Shown: positions 24,307 to 33,561, counted from the stretch's first letter. The stretch is 64,000 bases of DNA from JAGOBP01 sp046328575 (GCA_046328575.1 JAXLWI010000010.1:1-64000), one strand, 5' to 3'. The notes: a model not told the origin generated them from the sequence alone. Translations and numbers: made by a program.

Positions 24307-26424
24307 ATGACTAAACGCCTCATTCGAATTCTCGCAATCCTCACAGTGACGCTGCTGGCGCTGGGGTTGCGCCTCAAAGCCATCAACGAACTCCCCATCG
24401 ACTACGATGAGGACGATTATCTGCGCGCGGGGCAAATCTACGCGACGGGCTTGCAGCACAACGATCTGAGTGTTTTCACACGCGAGAACTATCGCACAGA
24501 ACATCCACCACTGACCAAGATTGTGACGGGACTCGTGATTGCGGGCTTGCCGTCCGCCAAAGAGATCCCCGATCGACCGACGAGCGCCGATCCGGCCAGA
24601 TTTCTGCCGCAGCCGCACTTGATCATCGCGCGACTGGCGCAGGCGGTCTTTGGCACATTGACGGTCTTCGGGGTCGCGCTGATCAATCCGCTGGCGGGCG
24701 GCCTGCTGGCGATTCACACGTGGACGATCAAATACACCAGTCAGGTTATGCTGGAAGCGTTACCCGCGCTGATGAGTTTTCTCACGATCGTGTTTTATCT
24801 GAAGGCCAAATCTCGTCTAAATCGGTGGGCCGTGCTTTCTGCGGTAATGCTCGGCCTCACCGCTTCATCGAAGTATCTGTATTGTGTGGTCGGTCTGGCC
24901 ATCGTTGCGCATTGGCTAACGCAGACCGCGCCGCCGCACTTCGATGCGCGTTCGCTGCGTCGCTGGCTGGGACCGATCGGGCTGTGGGGCGTCATCGCGC
25001 TGCTCGTGTTCTTCGCCAGCGATCCGTACCTGTGGCCTGATCCGCTCGCGCGGCTCGTTGACTCCATCGCCTATCACAGTCGTTATGCGACTTCGGCCAC
25101 TGAAGTATCCGAGGCCAATTTCCCGATCTGGCAGCCGTTGGTCTGGCTGGCTCAAGCGGTGCCGTATCATCCCGGCCTGTTTGATTTTATGCTGGATTTC
25201 CCGATCTCTTTGCTGGCCCTGGCCGGTGCGCGGCGCGCGTGGGCTAAACAGCGCGTGTTTGTGATCTGGTTCGTAGTCGCGTTGGCTTTTCTCTTCGTCT
25301 GGCCGACCAAGTGGCCACAGTACATTTTGATCTTGACCGTCCCGCTGTGCGTGATGGCGTGGGAGGGACTATCGAGCGTGGTGCTGGAACCGATCGGACG
25401 GTGGGTGGCCGTGCGCCGATCGAGCTGGTGGCAACGACCCAGTGCCGCTTCGATCAAGATCGCGTGGCGGCAGACGCGCCAAGCCATGCCGTGGTTGCTG
25501 CCGGGCCTGATCGTGCTGGGTGTGATTGCAGTATTTCCACTGATTTATCAACTGGCGATGTCGCTGACTGATCTCAGCACGTTGTCGCTGCGCGATGGGC
25601 TGCGCGGTGGCGTATGGCGGGCGGTGGGCGAAGGTCTGAGCGGCAAGCCGCCTGTGCCGATGGCGCTGTTTGAAGGCTCGCGCTCAACGCAAGTGAATTA
25701 TGCCGGACCGCAAATCTTGTGGGGCATGTTGGGTGGTGCGGGGGCAGATATTCTGGTGTTCAATCTTATTTGGACCATCGCGTCTGTTGCACTGCAAACA
25801 GCCCTAGGTGTGGGCGTTGCGCTGATGCTGCATCGACGCGGCGTGAAGTTTAAGGGTGGGTGGCGCACGCTGTTTGTTCTGCCGTGGGCGATTCCCGAAT
25901 TTGTCGGGGCGTTGGTATGGTTTCAAGTGTTTGAGCCGACTAACGGTTGGCTCGCACTGTATCGCGGTGAAACGCTGAATTGGCCAGCGAGTCCGACGAC
26001 TGCGTTACTCGTATTGCTTATTGCGGGCGTGTGGATCGGTTGGCCGTTGATGATGTTGGCCGCGACCGCTGGTCTGAAGATGATCTCGCCGGAGGTGTAC
26101 GATGCGGCGGCTGTCGACGGCGCGAACGCGTGGCAAACATTTCGATCGATCGTCTGGCCGTTGCTGCTGCCGTTATTGACGCCGGTGTTGATCATCCGCA
26201 CGATCTTTGCGTTCAATCAATTCTATCTGTTTTACGTCATACAACCGCCATTTCCGCTGTTCACGCTGTCGACGATTTCGTTTTTCTTCTTCGATGCGAC
26301 CAGCGGTTTTGGCGGTCAGTTCGCCGCTTCGGCGGCGATCAATCTCTTTACGGTGATCGTCTTGATGGGCCTCATCGTGTGGTTCGTGCGCCGCACGCAG
26401 CGCGCTGAGGCGACGTATGCGTAA
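24307..26424 (+). CDS. GT39-like glycosyltransferase fused to MalF-type permease
   Basis: A 705-residue single-frame fusion. Residues 1 to about 390 are a GT-C/GT39 (ArnT or PMT-like) membrane enzyme: a first helix, then the acidic loop INELPIDYDEDDYLRAG and TEHPPLTKIVTGL, followed by about nine more helices including LGLTASSKYLYCVVGLAIVAH. From about residue 395 (MPWLLPGLIVLGVIAVFPLIYQLAMSLTD) to the end it is a MalF-type ABC permease with an EAA loop, VYDAAAVDGANAWQTFRSIVWPLLLP. Neither part looks truncated at the junction. I know of no standard family with this architecture. The permease half pairs with the next gene. An internal start near 25490 giving a separate permease cannot be excluded, though no Shine-Dalgarno is seen. 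The ATG at 24307 was taken over a TTG at 24277. Confidence 0.85.
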   Translation: MTKRLIRILAILTVTLLALGLRLKAINELPIDYDEDDYLRAGQIYATGLQHNDLSVFTRENYRTEHPPLTKIVTGLVIAGLPSAKEIPDRPTSADPARFLPQPHLIIARLAQAVFGTLTVFGVALINPLAGGLLAIHTWTIKYTSQVMLEALPALMSFLTIVFYLKAKSRLNRWAVLSAVMLGLTASSKYLYCVVGLAIVAHWLTQTAPPHFDARSLRRWLGPIGLWGVIALLVFFASDPYLWPDPLARLVDSIAYHSRYATSATEVSEANFPIWQPLVWLAQAVPYHPGLFDFMLDFPISLLALAGARRAWAKQRVFVIWFVVALAFLFVWPTKWPQYILILTVPLCVMAWEGLSSVVLEPIGRWVAVRRSSWWQRPSAASIKIAWRQTRQAMPWLLPGLIVLGVIAVFPLIYQLAMSLTDLSTLSLRDGLRGGVWRAVGEGLSGKPPVPMALFEGSRSTQVNYAGPQILWGMLGGAGADILVFNLIWTIASVALQTALGVGVALMLHRRGVKFKGGWRTLFVLPWAIPEFVGALVWFQVFEPTNGWLALYRGETLNWPASPTTALLVLLIAGVWIGWPLMMLAATAGLKMISPEVYDAAAVDGANAWQTFRSIVWPLLLPLLTPVLIIRTIFAFNQFYLFYVIQPPFPLFTLSTISFFFFDATSGFGGQFAASAAINLFTVIVLMGLIVWFVRRTQRAEATYA

Positions 26425-27268
26425 GTTAAAGGGGTGGCAGCAACTTCTCTATCAACTCGGCTTCGTCGCCGTAGCGCTGTTCATCCTCGTGCCAATCTGG
26501 GGGCTGGTGCAGCTGGCGCTCGATGGCTCGATCGGTGGCTGGCCGTTGGAGTTCCGCCTGTTTCCGAAAGAATTCACGCTCGACGTATTCCGGCAAGTGT
26601 GGGAACGACCGGCGCAGTCGTTGTCGTTTTTGGGCGCGCTGAAAAATAGCATAGTCGTCGCGGGCGGCGCGGCGTTGATCGCGTTGTTTTTCGGCGCGAC
26701 GATGGCGTACGCATTTGCGCGTTTGCGCTTTCCGGGCAAACAGACTGGCCTGTTCGCTTTACTGCTCGGTGCGCTGCTGCCGCCCGTGGCGTTGATGACG
26801 CCGCTCTACATTCTGCTGTCGGCCATCGGCTTGCGTACCACGTTGTTCGGTCTGATGATCGTATACGCGGCGATGTCGATGCCGCTGTGCGTGTGGAATA
26901 TGCGCTCGGCGTTTCAGGCCGTGCCGAAAGAACTGGAAGAATCGGCCTTTCTCGATGGGGCGTCGGCGGTCCGCACGTTTTGGCGGGTGACTCTGCCGCT
27001 GGCACTGCCCTCGATCGCCGTAGCCGCGTTAATCGCGTTCTTGATCGGGTACAGCGAATTTGCCATTGGCTGGTTGTTCGTCGACAAGAGCGACAATGTC
27101 ACGCTGGCGATGGCGATTTCAGGCATGCAGCGTAACCTCGGTTCCGCGTCCCTGAGCAACCTGGCGGCCACGGCGGTGTTAATGAGCATACCTGTGATCA
27201 TCATTTTTGTGGTGCTGCAAAAATATCTACTGCGCGGCTGGTTGTTCGGCACGACGGATGAAAACTAG
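26417..27268 (+). CDS. Sugar ABC transporter permease (MalG type), second copy
   Basis: A 283-residue permease of the MalG group: membrane helices from LLYQLGFVAVALFILVPIWGLVQLA, an EAA loop PKELEESAFLDGASAVRTFWRVTLPLALPS, and the C-terminal VLQKYLLRGWLFG. It overlaps the fusion gene by 8 bp and is coupled to it; GAGG lies 6 nt before the ATG. With the MalF half of the fusion it makes a second import channel. No second binding-protein gene is nearby, so this pair may share the double-domain lipoprotein or receive sugar from another one elsewhere. Confidence 0.9.
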   Translation: MRKLKGWQQLLYQLGFVAVALFILVPIWGLVQLALDGSIGGWPLEFRLFPKEFTLDVFRQVWERPAQSLSFLGALKNSIVVAGGAALIALFFGATMAYAFARLRFPGKQTGLFALLLGALLPPVALMTPLYILLSAIGLRTTLFGLMIVYAAMSMPLCVWNMRSAFQAVPKELEESAFLDGASAVRTFWRVTLPLALPSIAVAALIAFLIGYSEFAIGWLFVDKSDNVTLAMAISGMQRNLGSASLSNLAATAVLMSIPVIIIFVVLQKYLLRGWLFGTTDEN

Positions 27269-27291
27269 ACTTCAATGGGATTGAATGGATC

Positions 27292-28812
27292 ATGACGATT
27301 GTGACACCAGAGTGGGTCAAAGACGCAGTGTTTTATCAAATTTTTCCCGATCGGTTTGCCAAGAGCGATCGGGTTAAGAAAGACGGGTTGTATCTGGAAC
27401 CTTGGGACACGCCGCCAACGACGTATGGCTTCAAAGGCGGCGATCTAGCCGGTGTAACAGATCATCTGGACTACTTGCAGGACCTCGGCGTAACGGCGAT
27501 CTACTTTAACCCGATCTTTTCATCGGCGGCCAATCATCGCTATCACACCTACGATTATCTTAATGTCGATCCGTTGCTGGGCGGCAATGCCGCGTTGCGT
27601 GAACTGCTCAACGCCGCGCACGCGCGCCATATGCACGTGCTTCCGGATGGGGTGTTCAATCATGCCAGCCGCGGCTTCTGGCAATTTCATCACACACTGG
27701 AAAACGGCGCGGCGTCGCCGTATCTCGATTGGTTTTACTTCGATCCCGATCACCTACACGGCCGCAAAACGTGGGGCGCTTATCCGGACACGGCGGCGAA
27801 GCATGCGCTGGAACAGGGCAAGGGCAGCTACAAATCGATCGGCTATCAGGCGTGGTGGGATTTGCCCGCGCTGCCTAAGCTCAACACGCACACACCGGCC
27901 GTGCGCAACTTTATTTGGGACGTGGCGCAGCATTGGATCGAATTTGGCTGCGATGGCTGGCGATTGGATGTGCCACAAGAGATCGACGACGATGAATTCT
28001 GGCGTGAGTTCCGTCGCCGGGTGAAGGGCGTTAATCCCGATGCATACATCGTCGGCGAAATCTGGCATGAATCCAAACGCTGGCTGCAAGGCGATCAATT
28101 CGACGCTGTGATGAACTATCCGATTACACTGGCATGTCTGGGGTTCTTCGGTGACGGGCGGCTCGATCTGGAGGAGACCCGCAAGGCGGGTGGTTATCGC
28201 GGCGTGCATCCGATGGACGCAACCGATTTCGCCGAGCATATCGATCGGGTCTTGGGTTGGTACGATCCGCAGATCACGCTGGCGCAGTTGAACCTGCTCG
28301 ATAGTCACGATACACCCCGTTTCATCACCAGTGTCAGTAACGATCAAACAGCGCTGCGCTTATCGTATCTGTTCCTATTCACCTATCCGGGTGCGCCGTG
28401 CATTTACTACGGCGATGAGATCGGCCTAACCGGTAAGCACGATCCGTATTGCCGCGGCTCCTTCCCGTGGGATGAAGCGCAGTGGGATCACGCTTTGCGT
28501 GCCTACGTGCAAAAGTGCATCGCGCTGCGGAAGGCTTATCCCGCGCTACGACGCGGCTCGTTTCATCGACTGTATGCTCACGACGGCGTGTACGTGTTTG
28601 GTCGCTGGCTGGGCGACGAGAAGTTCGTCATCGCGTTCAACGCCTCATCGCAGACGCGGGTGTGTGACGTGCCGGTGAGCGCGCTGCAATTGCGCGACGG
28701 TCAGTTGGCCGATGTCTGGCAAGCCGAAACGCGTTGGTCGATTACGAACGGGGTGGTTCAGGCTTTGAAATTGGCGCCGCGCAGCGGATGTGTGTTGAAA
28801 ACGGCGGTTTGA
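27292..28812 (+). CDS. Cytoplasmic GH13 neopullulanase/maltodextrinase-type enzyme
   Basis: A 506-residue GH13 enzyme without signal peptide. It opens WVKDAVFYQIFPDRFAKSD and has TYGFKGGDLAGVTDHLDYLQDLG, a hallmark of the cyclomaltodextrinase/neopullulanase/maltogenic amylase subgroup (GH13_20 type). The catalytic residues are Asp226 (DGWRLDVPQEI), Glu256 (VGEIWHE) and Asp340 (LLDSHDTPR). It lacks the N-terminal CBM34-like domain of about 120 residues that longer members carry. The likely role is to hydrolyse imported maltodextrins to maltose and glucose in the cytosol. It lies 23 bp after the second permease pair and is probably co-transcribed with it. Confidence 0.92.
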   Translation: MTIVTPEWVKDAVFYQIFPDRFAKSDRVKKDGLYLEPWDTPPTTYGFKGGDLAGVTDHLDYLQDLGVTAIYFNPIFSSAANHRYHTYDYLNVDPLLGGNAALRELLNAAHARHMHVLPDGVFNHASRGFWQFHHTLENGAASPYLDWFYFDPDHLHGRKTWGAYPDTAAKHALEQGKGSYKSIGYQAWWDLPALPKLNTHTPAVRNFIWDVAQHWIEFGCDGWRLDVPQEIDDDEFWREFRRRVKGVNPDAYIVGEIWHESKRWLQGDQFDAVMNYPITLACLGFFGDGRLDLEETRKAGGYRGVHPMDATDFAEHIDRVLGWYDPQITLAQLNLLDSHDTPRFITSVSNDQTALRLSYLFLFTYPGAPCIYYGDEIGLTGKHDPYCRGSFPWDEAQWDHALRAYVQKCIALRKAYPALRRGSFHRLYAHDGVYVFGRWLGDEKFVIAFNASSQTRVCDVPVSALQLRDGQLADVWQAETRWSITNGVVQALKLAPRSGCVLKTAV

Positions 28813-28825
28813 GCGGTAGATTGGT

Positions 28826-28855
28826 TTGGCACAATCGCGTATTTTGCGGTATGAT
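28826..28855 (+). promoter_or_regulatory. Promoter of the MsmK-type ATPase gene
   Basis: TTGGCA (28826-28831), 18 bp, TATGAT (28850-28855), starting just after the preceding stop codon. The ATG at 29016 is about 155 nt downstream of the predicted start site, so the leader is long. Confidence 0.55.
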
Positions 28856-28861
28856 TTACAG

Positions 28862-29015
28862 CAATCTGGCCTTGATCGTTGTAAGCACCGATCGGTTGGT
28901 GGCTGTACCGCACAGGCTGAAACCCGCAGTGAAGTTGCCTCCCGTGCACCTGCCTGGTTCCAGTCGAACACCCTAACTTCGATATCCCAATCTATTTGAT
29001 GGAGGCGTAACACCC
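28862..29015 (+). other. Long, probably structured 5' leader of the ATPase gene
   Basis: About 150 nt that can fold: GATCG/CGATC near 28879-28895, and GCAC..AGG/CCT..GTGC around 28908-28950, inside a looser GTTGGTG/CACC..AAC pairing. No known riboswitch consensus could be matched by eye. GGAGG before the ATG is the ribosome binding site. Confidence 0.35.
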
Positions 29016-30116
29016 ATGGCATCAGTCACGTTTGAGAATGTAGTGAAGCGGTACGGCAACGTCACAGCGGTCAACAACCTGAACCTGCAGATTCCCGACA
29101 AAGAATTTCTGGTGTTCGTCGGGCCGTCGGGCTGCGGCAAATCCACCAGCCTGCGGATGCTGGCCGGGTTGGAAGACATCAGCGAAGGCACGATCTACAT
29201 CGGCGACCGGCCGGTGAACGACGTCGCACCGAAAGACCGCGACATCGCGATGGTGTTCCAATCGTACGCGTTGTACCCGCACATGAGCGTGTACGACAAC
29301 ATGGCGTTCGCGCTGAAGTTGCGCAAGATGCCCAAGGCCGAGATCGACGCGCGGGTGAAGAAAGCGGCGCAGACGCTGGGCATCGAGCAGTTGCTGCCCC
29401 GCAAGCCGCGCCAACTCTCCGGCGGTCAACGGCAGCGTGTGGCGGTGGGGCGCGCCATCGTGCGCGAGCCGAAGGTCTTCCTGTTCGACGAACCGCTGTC
29501 CAACCTGGACGCGAAGTTGCGCGTGCAGACGCGGGCTGAGATCAGCAAGTTGCATCAGCAGTTGGCCACGACCTTCATCTACGTGACGCACGACCAGACG
29601 GAAGCGATGACGATGGGCACGCGCATCGCGGTGATGAAGGATGGTTTGCTGCAGCAGGTAGACACGCCGCAGACGTTGTACGACTATCCGAACAACGTGT
29701 TTGTGGCAGGCTTCATCGGCAGCCCGAGCATGAACTTCTTCGAGGTGAGTGTGAAGGGCAGCGCGGAGAACGTGCAGGTGGAGGGCGAAGGCTTCCAGTT
29801 GACGATTCCGGCGGATCGGGCGAAGGGCATGAAGGCGTACCTGGGGCAGAAGGTGACGATGGGGGTGCGGCCGGAGGACATCTACGACGCGGAGTATGTG
29901 GCGCCGAACATTCATCCGGGCAGCCTGGATGCGAAGGTGGAAGTGACGGAGTTGATGGGCAACGAGGTGTTCCTGTACCTGTTGACGGGTGGGCACTCGT
30001 ACGTGGCGCGGGTGGATCCGCGGACGAAGGCGAAGGTGGGCAACACGGTGCGAGTGGTGGCGAACCTGGACAAGGTCCACTTCTTCGATAAGTCTACCGA
30101 GCAGGCTATTCGGTAA
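29016..30116 (+). CDS. Sugar ABC transporter ATP-binding protein (MsmK/UgpC/MalK type)
   Basis: A 366-residue ATPase that powers carbohydrate import. Seen: Walker A GPSGCGKST (about residues 38-46), Q-loop VFQSYALYPHMSVYDN, signature LSGGQRQRVAVGRA, Walker B VFLFDEPLSNLDAKLR, and H-loop YVTHDQTEAM. The C-terminal regulatory/TOBE-type domain includes VTMGVRPEDIYD and a final VHFFDKSTEQAI. Such an ATPase often serves several sugar permeases, which fits the two permease pairs here. GGAGG precedes the ATG. It has its own promoter and a terminator. Confidence 0.96.
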   Translation: MASVTFENVVKRYGNVTAVNNLNLQIPDKEFLVFVGPSGCGKSTSLRMLAGLEDISEGTIYIGDRPVNDVAPKDRDIAMVFQSYALYPHMSVYDNMAFALKLRKMPKAEIDARVKKAAQTLGIEQLLPRKPRQLSGGQRQRVAVGRAIVREPKVFLFDEPLSNLDAKLRVQTRAEISKLHQQLATTFIYVTHDQTEAMTMGTRIAVMKDGLLQQVDTPQTLYDYPNNVFVAGFIGSPSMNFFEVSVKGSAENVQVEGEGFQLTIPADRAKGMKAYLGQKVTMGVRPEDIYDAEYVAPNIHPGSLDAKVEVTELMGNEVFLYLLTGGHSYVARVDPRTKAKVGNTVRVVANLDKVHFFDKSTEQAIR

Positions 30117-30134
30117 ACACAGACAAAACAATCG

Positions 30135-30168
30135 GACCCTCGACCAACCGTCGAGGGTCTATTTTTTT
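30135..30168 (+). terminator. Rho-independent terminator
   Basis: GACCCTCGA (30135-30143) pairs with TCGAGGGTC (30151-30159), followed by TATTTTTTT. It ends the ATPase transcript just before the DinB-like gene. Confidence 0.9.
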
Positions 30169-30178
30169 AGGGGGAGCG

Positions 30179-30661
30179 ATGTATTCACTTGAAGAACGCC
30201 GTCAGAAAATTGAAGCGTATGGTCGTGCTTATGAAGTGTTGATCGTGGCGTTACGGCAGTTCCCGCGCGAGATGTGGCAATATCGGCCCGCGCCTGACCG
30301 CTGGACGCTTCATGAGATCATCGTGCACATCACCGACAGCGAAGCCAACAGCTACATTCGTGTTCGTCGGTTCATCGCTCAGCCGGGCACGCAAATTTCG
30401 GCTTATGACGAAATGCAGTGGGCGCGGGCACTGCACTATCACGATCAAAGCCCCGACGAAGCATTGGCGTTATTTAAGTTGCTGCGGGCTAGCAGCTATC
30501 AATTGATCCAGTCGCTGTCCGCTGAAATCTGGACACACGTGCTCGATCATCCCGAATCGGGCCTGATGACGCTGGACGACTGGCTCGACATCTACGAGCG
30601 CCACATCCCCGATCACATCACGCAGATGCAGGCGGTGTTTGAAGATTGGCAACGGCGTTAG
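30179..30661 (+). CDS. DinB-like family protein
   Basis: A 160-residue four-helix-bundle protein of the DinB/YfiT superfamily. Putative metal-binding histidines are in LHEIIVHITDSE (about residues 44-55) and YERHIPDHITQM near the C-terminus, matching the usual His triad. Members are metal-dependent thiol transferases or of unknown function. The start follows GGGGGAGCG closely. It lies between the transporter ATPase and glgA, and has no obvious link to glucan metabolism. Confidence 0.8.
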   Translation: MYSLEERRQKIEAYGRAYEVLIVALRQFPREMWQYRPAPDRWTLHEIIVHITDSEANSYIRVRRFIAQPGTQISAYDEMQWARALHYHDQSPDEALALFKLLRASSYQLIQSLSAEIWTHVLDHPESGLMTLDDWLDIYERHIPDHITQMQAVFEDWQRR

Positions 30662-30700
30662 CCCATACGGGTCGCTCGTTGGGGATGATGCGTACCGATT

Positions 30701-30729
30701 TTGACTAGCTTTTCAGGGTGTGCTAGTAT
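30701..30729 (+). promoter_or_regulatory. Promoter of the glg operon
   Basis: TTGACT (30701-30706), 17 bp, TAGTAT (30724-30729). Transcription would start near 30737, which rules out the in-frame TTG at 30720 as the glgA start and favours the ATG at 30774. Confidence 0.65.
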
Positions 30730-30773
30730 TGCCGTATCGGGTTGCACCATTCCAGTGTTTTGGTTGCAAGGCC

Positions 30774-32255
30774 ATGACCTCCTCAAAAACTACTATCAGC
30801 CAACAACCGTCCACCCTTAAAATCCTGTTTGTTGCGTCCGAATGCGCGCCGTTCTACAAAGTCGGCGGGCTCGCTGACGTGATCGGGTCGCTGCCGCTGG
30901 CCTTGCGCGAGTTGGGTCACGATGTGCGCGTAATCGTGCCGCGCTATCGCCCCATTGACGGCAAACACTTCGGGCTCAAACGGGTCGATCGGTTTATTGA
31001 TGTCCCCGTGGGCGGCGATGTCCGTACCACCGAGATAGTCGAATCGACCTTCACGGGTGTCCCCACTTATTTTGTATTTGACGAGCGCTTTTACGGACGC
31101 GATCGCGTCTACGGCCAACCCGATGAATCGATGGCCTTTGTCTTCCTCAGTTGTGCCGCGATCGAGTTTGTCCGCGCGATGGATTGGACGCCCGACGTGA
31201 TTCACGCGCACGATTGGCACGCGGGCTGCGCGGTGGCTTACCTGGCGCACAAAGGCAAGCGCGATCCCAAACTCAAGTCAATCGCCAGCGTCTTCACCAT
31301 TCACAACTTGTTTTATCAGGGTACCAGTGGCGACGCACTGTTCCGCTGGGCGGGCTTCGGCGAGCGCCACCGTCATATTCCGGGCGAAAAACTTGGCACG
31401 GCCAACTGGATGGCGCGCGGCATCGCGCACGCCGATGTCGTCAACACCGTCAGCCCGACCTATGCTGAAGAGATCCTTACGCCTGAAATGGGCGATGGGC
31501 TTGATGGCTTACTGCGTCTGCGGCGCGAACGATTGAGCGGCATTCTCAACGGCCTCGATCATCACGAGTGGAACCCGGCGACCGATCCGTTGTTGGCGGC
31601 TCAATTCGAGGCGACTTCACTCAAGCGGCGTGCGGTCAATAAACGCGCCGTGCAGGAGATGTTGGGCCTGAAACTCAAGCCGCGCACGCCGCTGTTGGGC
31701 ATCGTCTCGCGTTTGTTCGATCAGAAAGGCATCGATATTCTGATCGCGGCGGCCGATAAGCTCTTCGAGCACGATGTGCAGTTGGCGGTGCTAGGCGATG
31801 GCGAGGATAAGTATCGTGAAGCGTTGGCCGCGTTGAAGGAGCGGTATCCGGGCCGCGTTGGCGTCGATCATCAATTCAACGAGCCGCTCGCTCGACGAAT
31901 CTACGGTGGCAGCGATCTGTTCCTGATGCCGTCGCGCTTTGAGCCGTGTGGGTTGGGTCAGCTAATCGCGATGCGCTACGGTTCGATTCCCGTCGTGCGG
32001 GCTACGGGCGGCTTGAAAGATACCGTGATCGATGCTGGCCGCGCACCGCAGCGTGGCACCGGCTTTCTCTTCAAACCCGCGGCGCCCGCCGGGCTGCTGA
32101 GCGTGATCGAGCGGGCGTTGGCCGCTTATGCTGAGCCTGATCGCTGGCACGGCATCCAACAACGTGCCATGGCGGCTGATTTTTCGTGGCATAGTTCGGC
32201 GCAGCAGTACGTTCAGTTGTATCACACCGCCATGCAGCTGCACCATGGCGGTTAG
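30774..32255 (+). CDS. glgA: Glycogen synthase (ADP-glucose type)
   Basis: A 493-residue GT5 enzyme that adds glucose from ADP-glucose to glycogen. Seen: KILFVASECAPFYKVGGLADVIGSLP near the N-terminus with the KxGGL ADP-glucose-binding motif, VIHAHDWHAG, SVFTIHNLFYQGT, and the C-terminal domain motif PSRFEPCGLGQLIAMRYGSIPVVRATGGLKDTV with the conserved Glu. The length is typical. It leads glgC by 43 bp and the GH57 genes downstream, so these likely form an operon for glycogen turnover. Confidence 0.96.
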   Translation: MTSSKTTISQQPSTLKILFVASECAPFYKVGGLADVIGSLPLALRELGHDVRVIVPRYRPIDGKHFGLKRVDRFIDVPVGGDVRTTEIVESTFTGVPTYFVFDERFYGRDRVYGQPDESMAFVFLSCAAIEFVRAMDWTPDVIHAHDWHAGCAVAYLAHKGKRDPKLKSIASVFTIHNLFYQGTSGDALFRWAGFGERHRHIPGEKLGTANWMARGIAHADVVNTVSPTYAEEILTPEMGDGLDGLLRLRRERLSGILNGLDHHEWNPATDPLLAAQFEATSLKRRAVNKRAVQEMLGLKLKPRTPLLGIVSRLFDQKGIDILIAAADKLFEHDVQLAVLGDGEDKYREALAALKERYPGRVGVDHQFNEPLARRIYGGSDLFLMPSRFEPCGLGQLIAMRYGSIPVVRATGGLKDTVIDAGRAPQRGTGFLFKPAAPAGLLSVIERALAAYAEPDRWHGIQQRAMAADFSWHSSAQQYVQLYHTAMQLHHGG

Positions 32256-32298
32256 GTCTTTACCCGTTCTCTAACTTCCTCCTCACAAAGGATCGATC

Positions 32299-33561
32299 AT
32301 GCAAGCACTCGCCATGATTCTCGCTGGCGGCCGTGGCAGTCGGCTCAGCATCCTCTCCCAAAAACGCGCCAAACCGGCTGTGCCGTTTGCGGGCAAGTAC
32401 CGCATCATCGACTTCGTGCTGTCGAACTGCACGAACTCCGGCATCACGACCGTGGGCATCCTGACGCAATACCGGCCGCGGTCGCTGAACGATCACATCC
32501 GCACTGGCGCGCCGTGGGACTTGGATCGGCAGCATGGCGGCGTATGGCTGTTGCAGCCGTACGAGCGCACCGGCGAGATGGAGCGTTATGCTGGCACGGC
32601 GCACGCGATTCAACTAAACTTCGATTTCATTCGCCACAACAAACCCGATTACGTCGTCGTGCTGGGCGGTGATCACATTTACAAGATGAACTACGACGAC
32701 ATGATCACGTTCCATCAAGAGAAGCGCGCCGATGTAACTATTGCGACGCTGAAGGTCTCGCCTGAAGAGGCCTCGCGCTTCGGCATCATGGAGATCGATA
32801 AGGATAATCGCATCATCGGTTTTGAAGAGAAACCGCTCGTTCCTAAGAGCAATCTCGGCTCGATGGGTATCTACGTGTTCAACACGGAAGTGCTGAGCAA
32901 CGCGTTGCGGGAAGACGCCAACAACCCTAACTCGGCGCACGACTTTGGCAAAAACATCATCCCCCGGATGATGAACTCGCACAAAGTGTATGCGTATCCG
33001 TTCAATGGCTACTGGGTGGATGTGGGAACGGTGCAGGCATACTGGGAAGCGCATATGGATCTGCTGGCCGATCAGCCGCCGCTGGATCTGCTCGATCGCA
33101 ACTGGGTCATCCACACCCGATCGGAAGAGCGGCCGCCCGTCAACATCCGCACGGGCGCGGTGGTGGCGCACAGCCTCATCACCGACGGCTGCGTGATCGA
33201 AGGTACAGTTGAATACAGCGTGTTGTCGCCAGGTGTGAAGGTCGGTCGGGGTGCGGTGGTACGCAACTCGATCGTGTTGACCGACTGCGTGATCGAAGCA
33301 GGCGCGATGGTCGATCGCTCCATCATCGACAAAGAGTGTCTGATCCAACAGAATGCGCATGTGGGTTACGGCGTTGATTACAGTCCCAATCCGTTGAACG
33401 ACCTAACGTCCGGCATCACGCTGGTCGGTAAGAATGCGGTGGTGCCTAGCGGCGTGCGCGTCGGTCGCAACTGTATCGTCGCCAGCGATGCGCACGAGAG
33501 CGATTTCCCGGGCCAGATGGTGCCCAGCGGAACGACTGTCGGTTACGTGCCGGCCGGCTAA
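32299..33561 (+). CDS. glgC: Glucose-1-phosphate adenylyltransferase
   Basis: A 420-residue ADP-glucose pyrophosphorylase, the committed step of bacterial glycogen synthesis. Seen: the N-terminal nucleotide-binding motif LAGGRGSRLSILSQKRAKPAVPFAGKYRIIDFVLSNC, YAGTAHAIQLNFDFI, LGGDHIYKMNYDDM, GFEEKP, and the C-terminal left-handed beta-helix with hexapeptide repeats (GVKVGRGAVVRNSIVLTDCVIEAGAMV). AAGGATCG precedes the ATG. The typical LTxxRAKPA is LSQKRAKPA here. Product feeds GlgA encoded just upstream. Confidence 0.96.
   Translation: MQALAMILAGGRGSRLSILSQKRAKPAVPFAGKYRIIDFVLSNCTNSGITTVGILTQYRPRSLNDHIRTGAPWDLDRQHGGVWLLQPYERTGEMERYAGTAHAIQLNFDFIRHNKPDYVVVLGGDHIYKMNYDDMITFHQEKRADVTIATLKVSPEEASRFGIMEIDKDNRIIGFEEKPLVPKSNLGSMGIYVFNTEVLSNALREDANNPNSAHDFGKNIIPRMMNSHKVYAYPFNGYWVDVGTVQAYWEAHMDLLADQPPLDLLDRNWVIHTRSEERPPVNIRTGAVVAHSLITDGCVIEGTVEYSVLSPGVKVGRGAVVRNSIVLTDCVIEAGAMVDRSIIDKECLIQQNAHVGYGVDYSPNPLNDLTSGITLVGKNAVVPSGVRVGRNCIVASDAHESDFPGQMVPSGTTVGYVPAG

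Noticed and set aside
28862..29015. Cobalamin or c-di-GMP riboswitch in the ATPase leader
   Set aside because: Some words look alike (GCACAGG, CCTGCC), but the B12 box and the conserved c-di-GMP core could not be matched.
29022..30131. 369-codon ORF on the minus strand
   Set aside because: It is antisense to the whole MsmK-type ATPase gene, is rich in His and Arg, and has no family features. It is open only because of the codon bias of the sense gene.
30720..30773. Upstream TTG start for glgA
   Set aside because: It lies inside the -35/-10 promoter spacer; the ATG at 30774 is consistent with the promoter and the family N-terminus.
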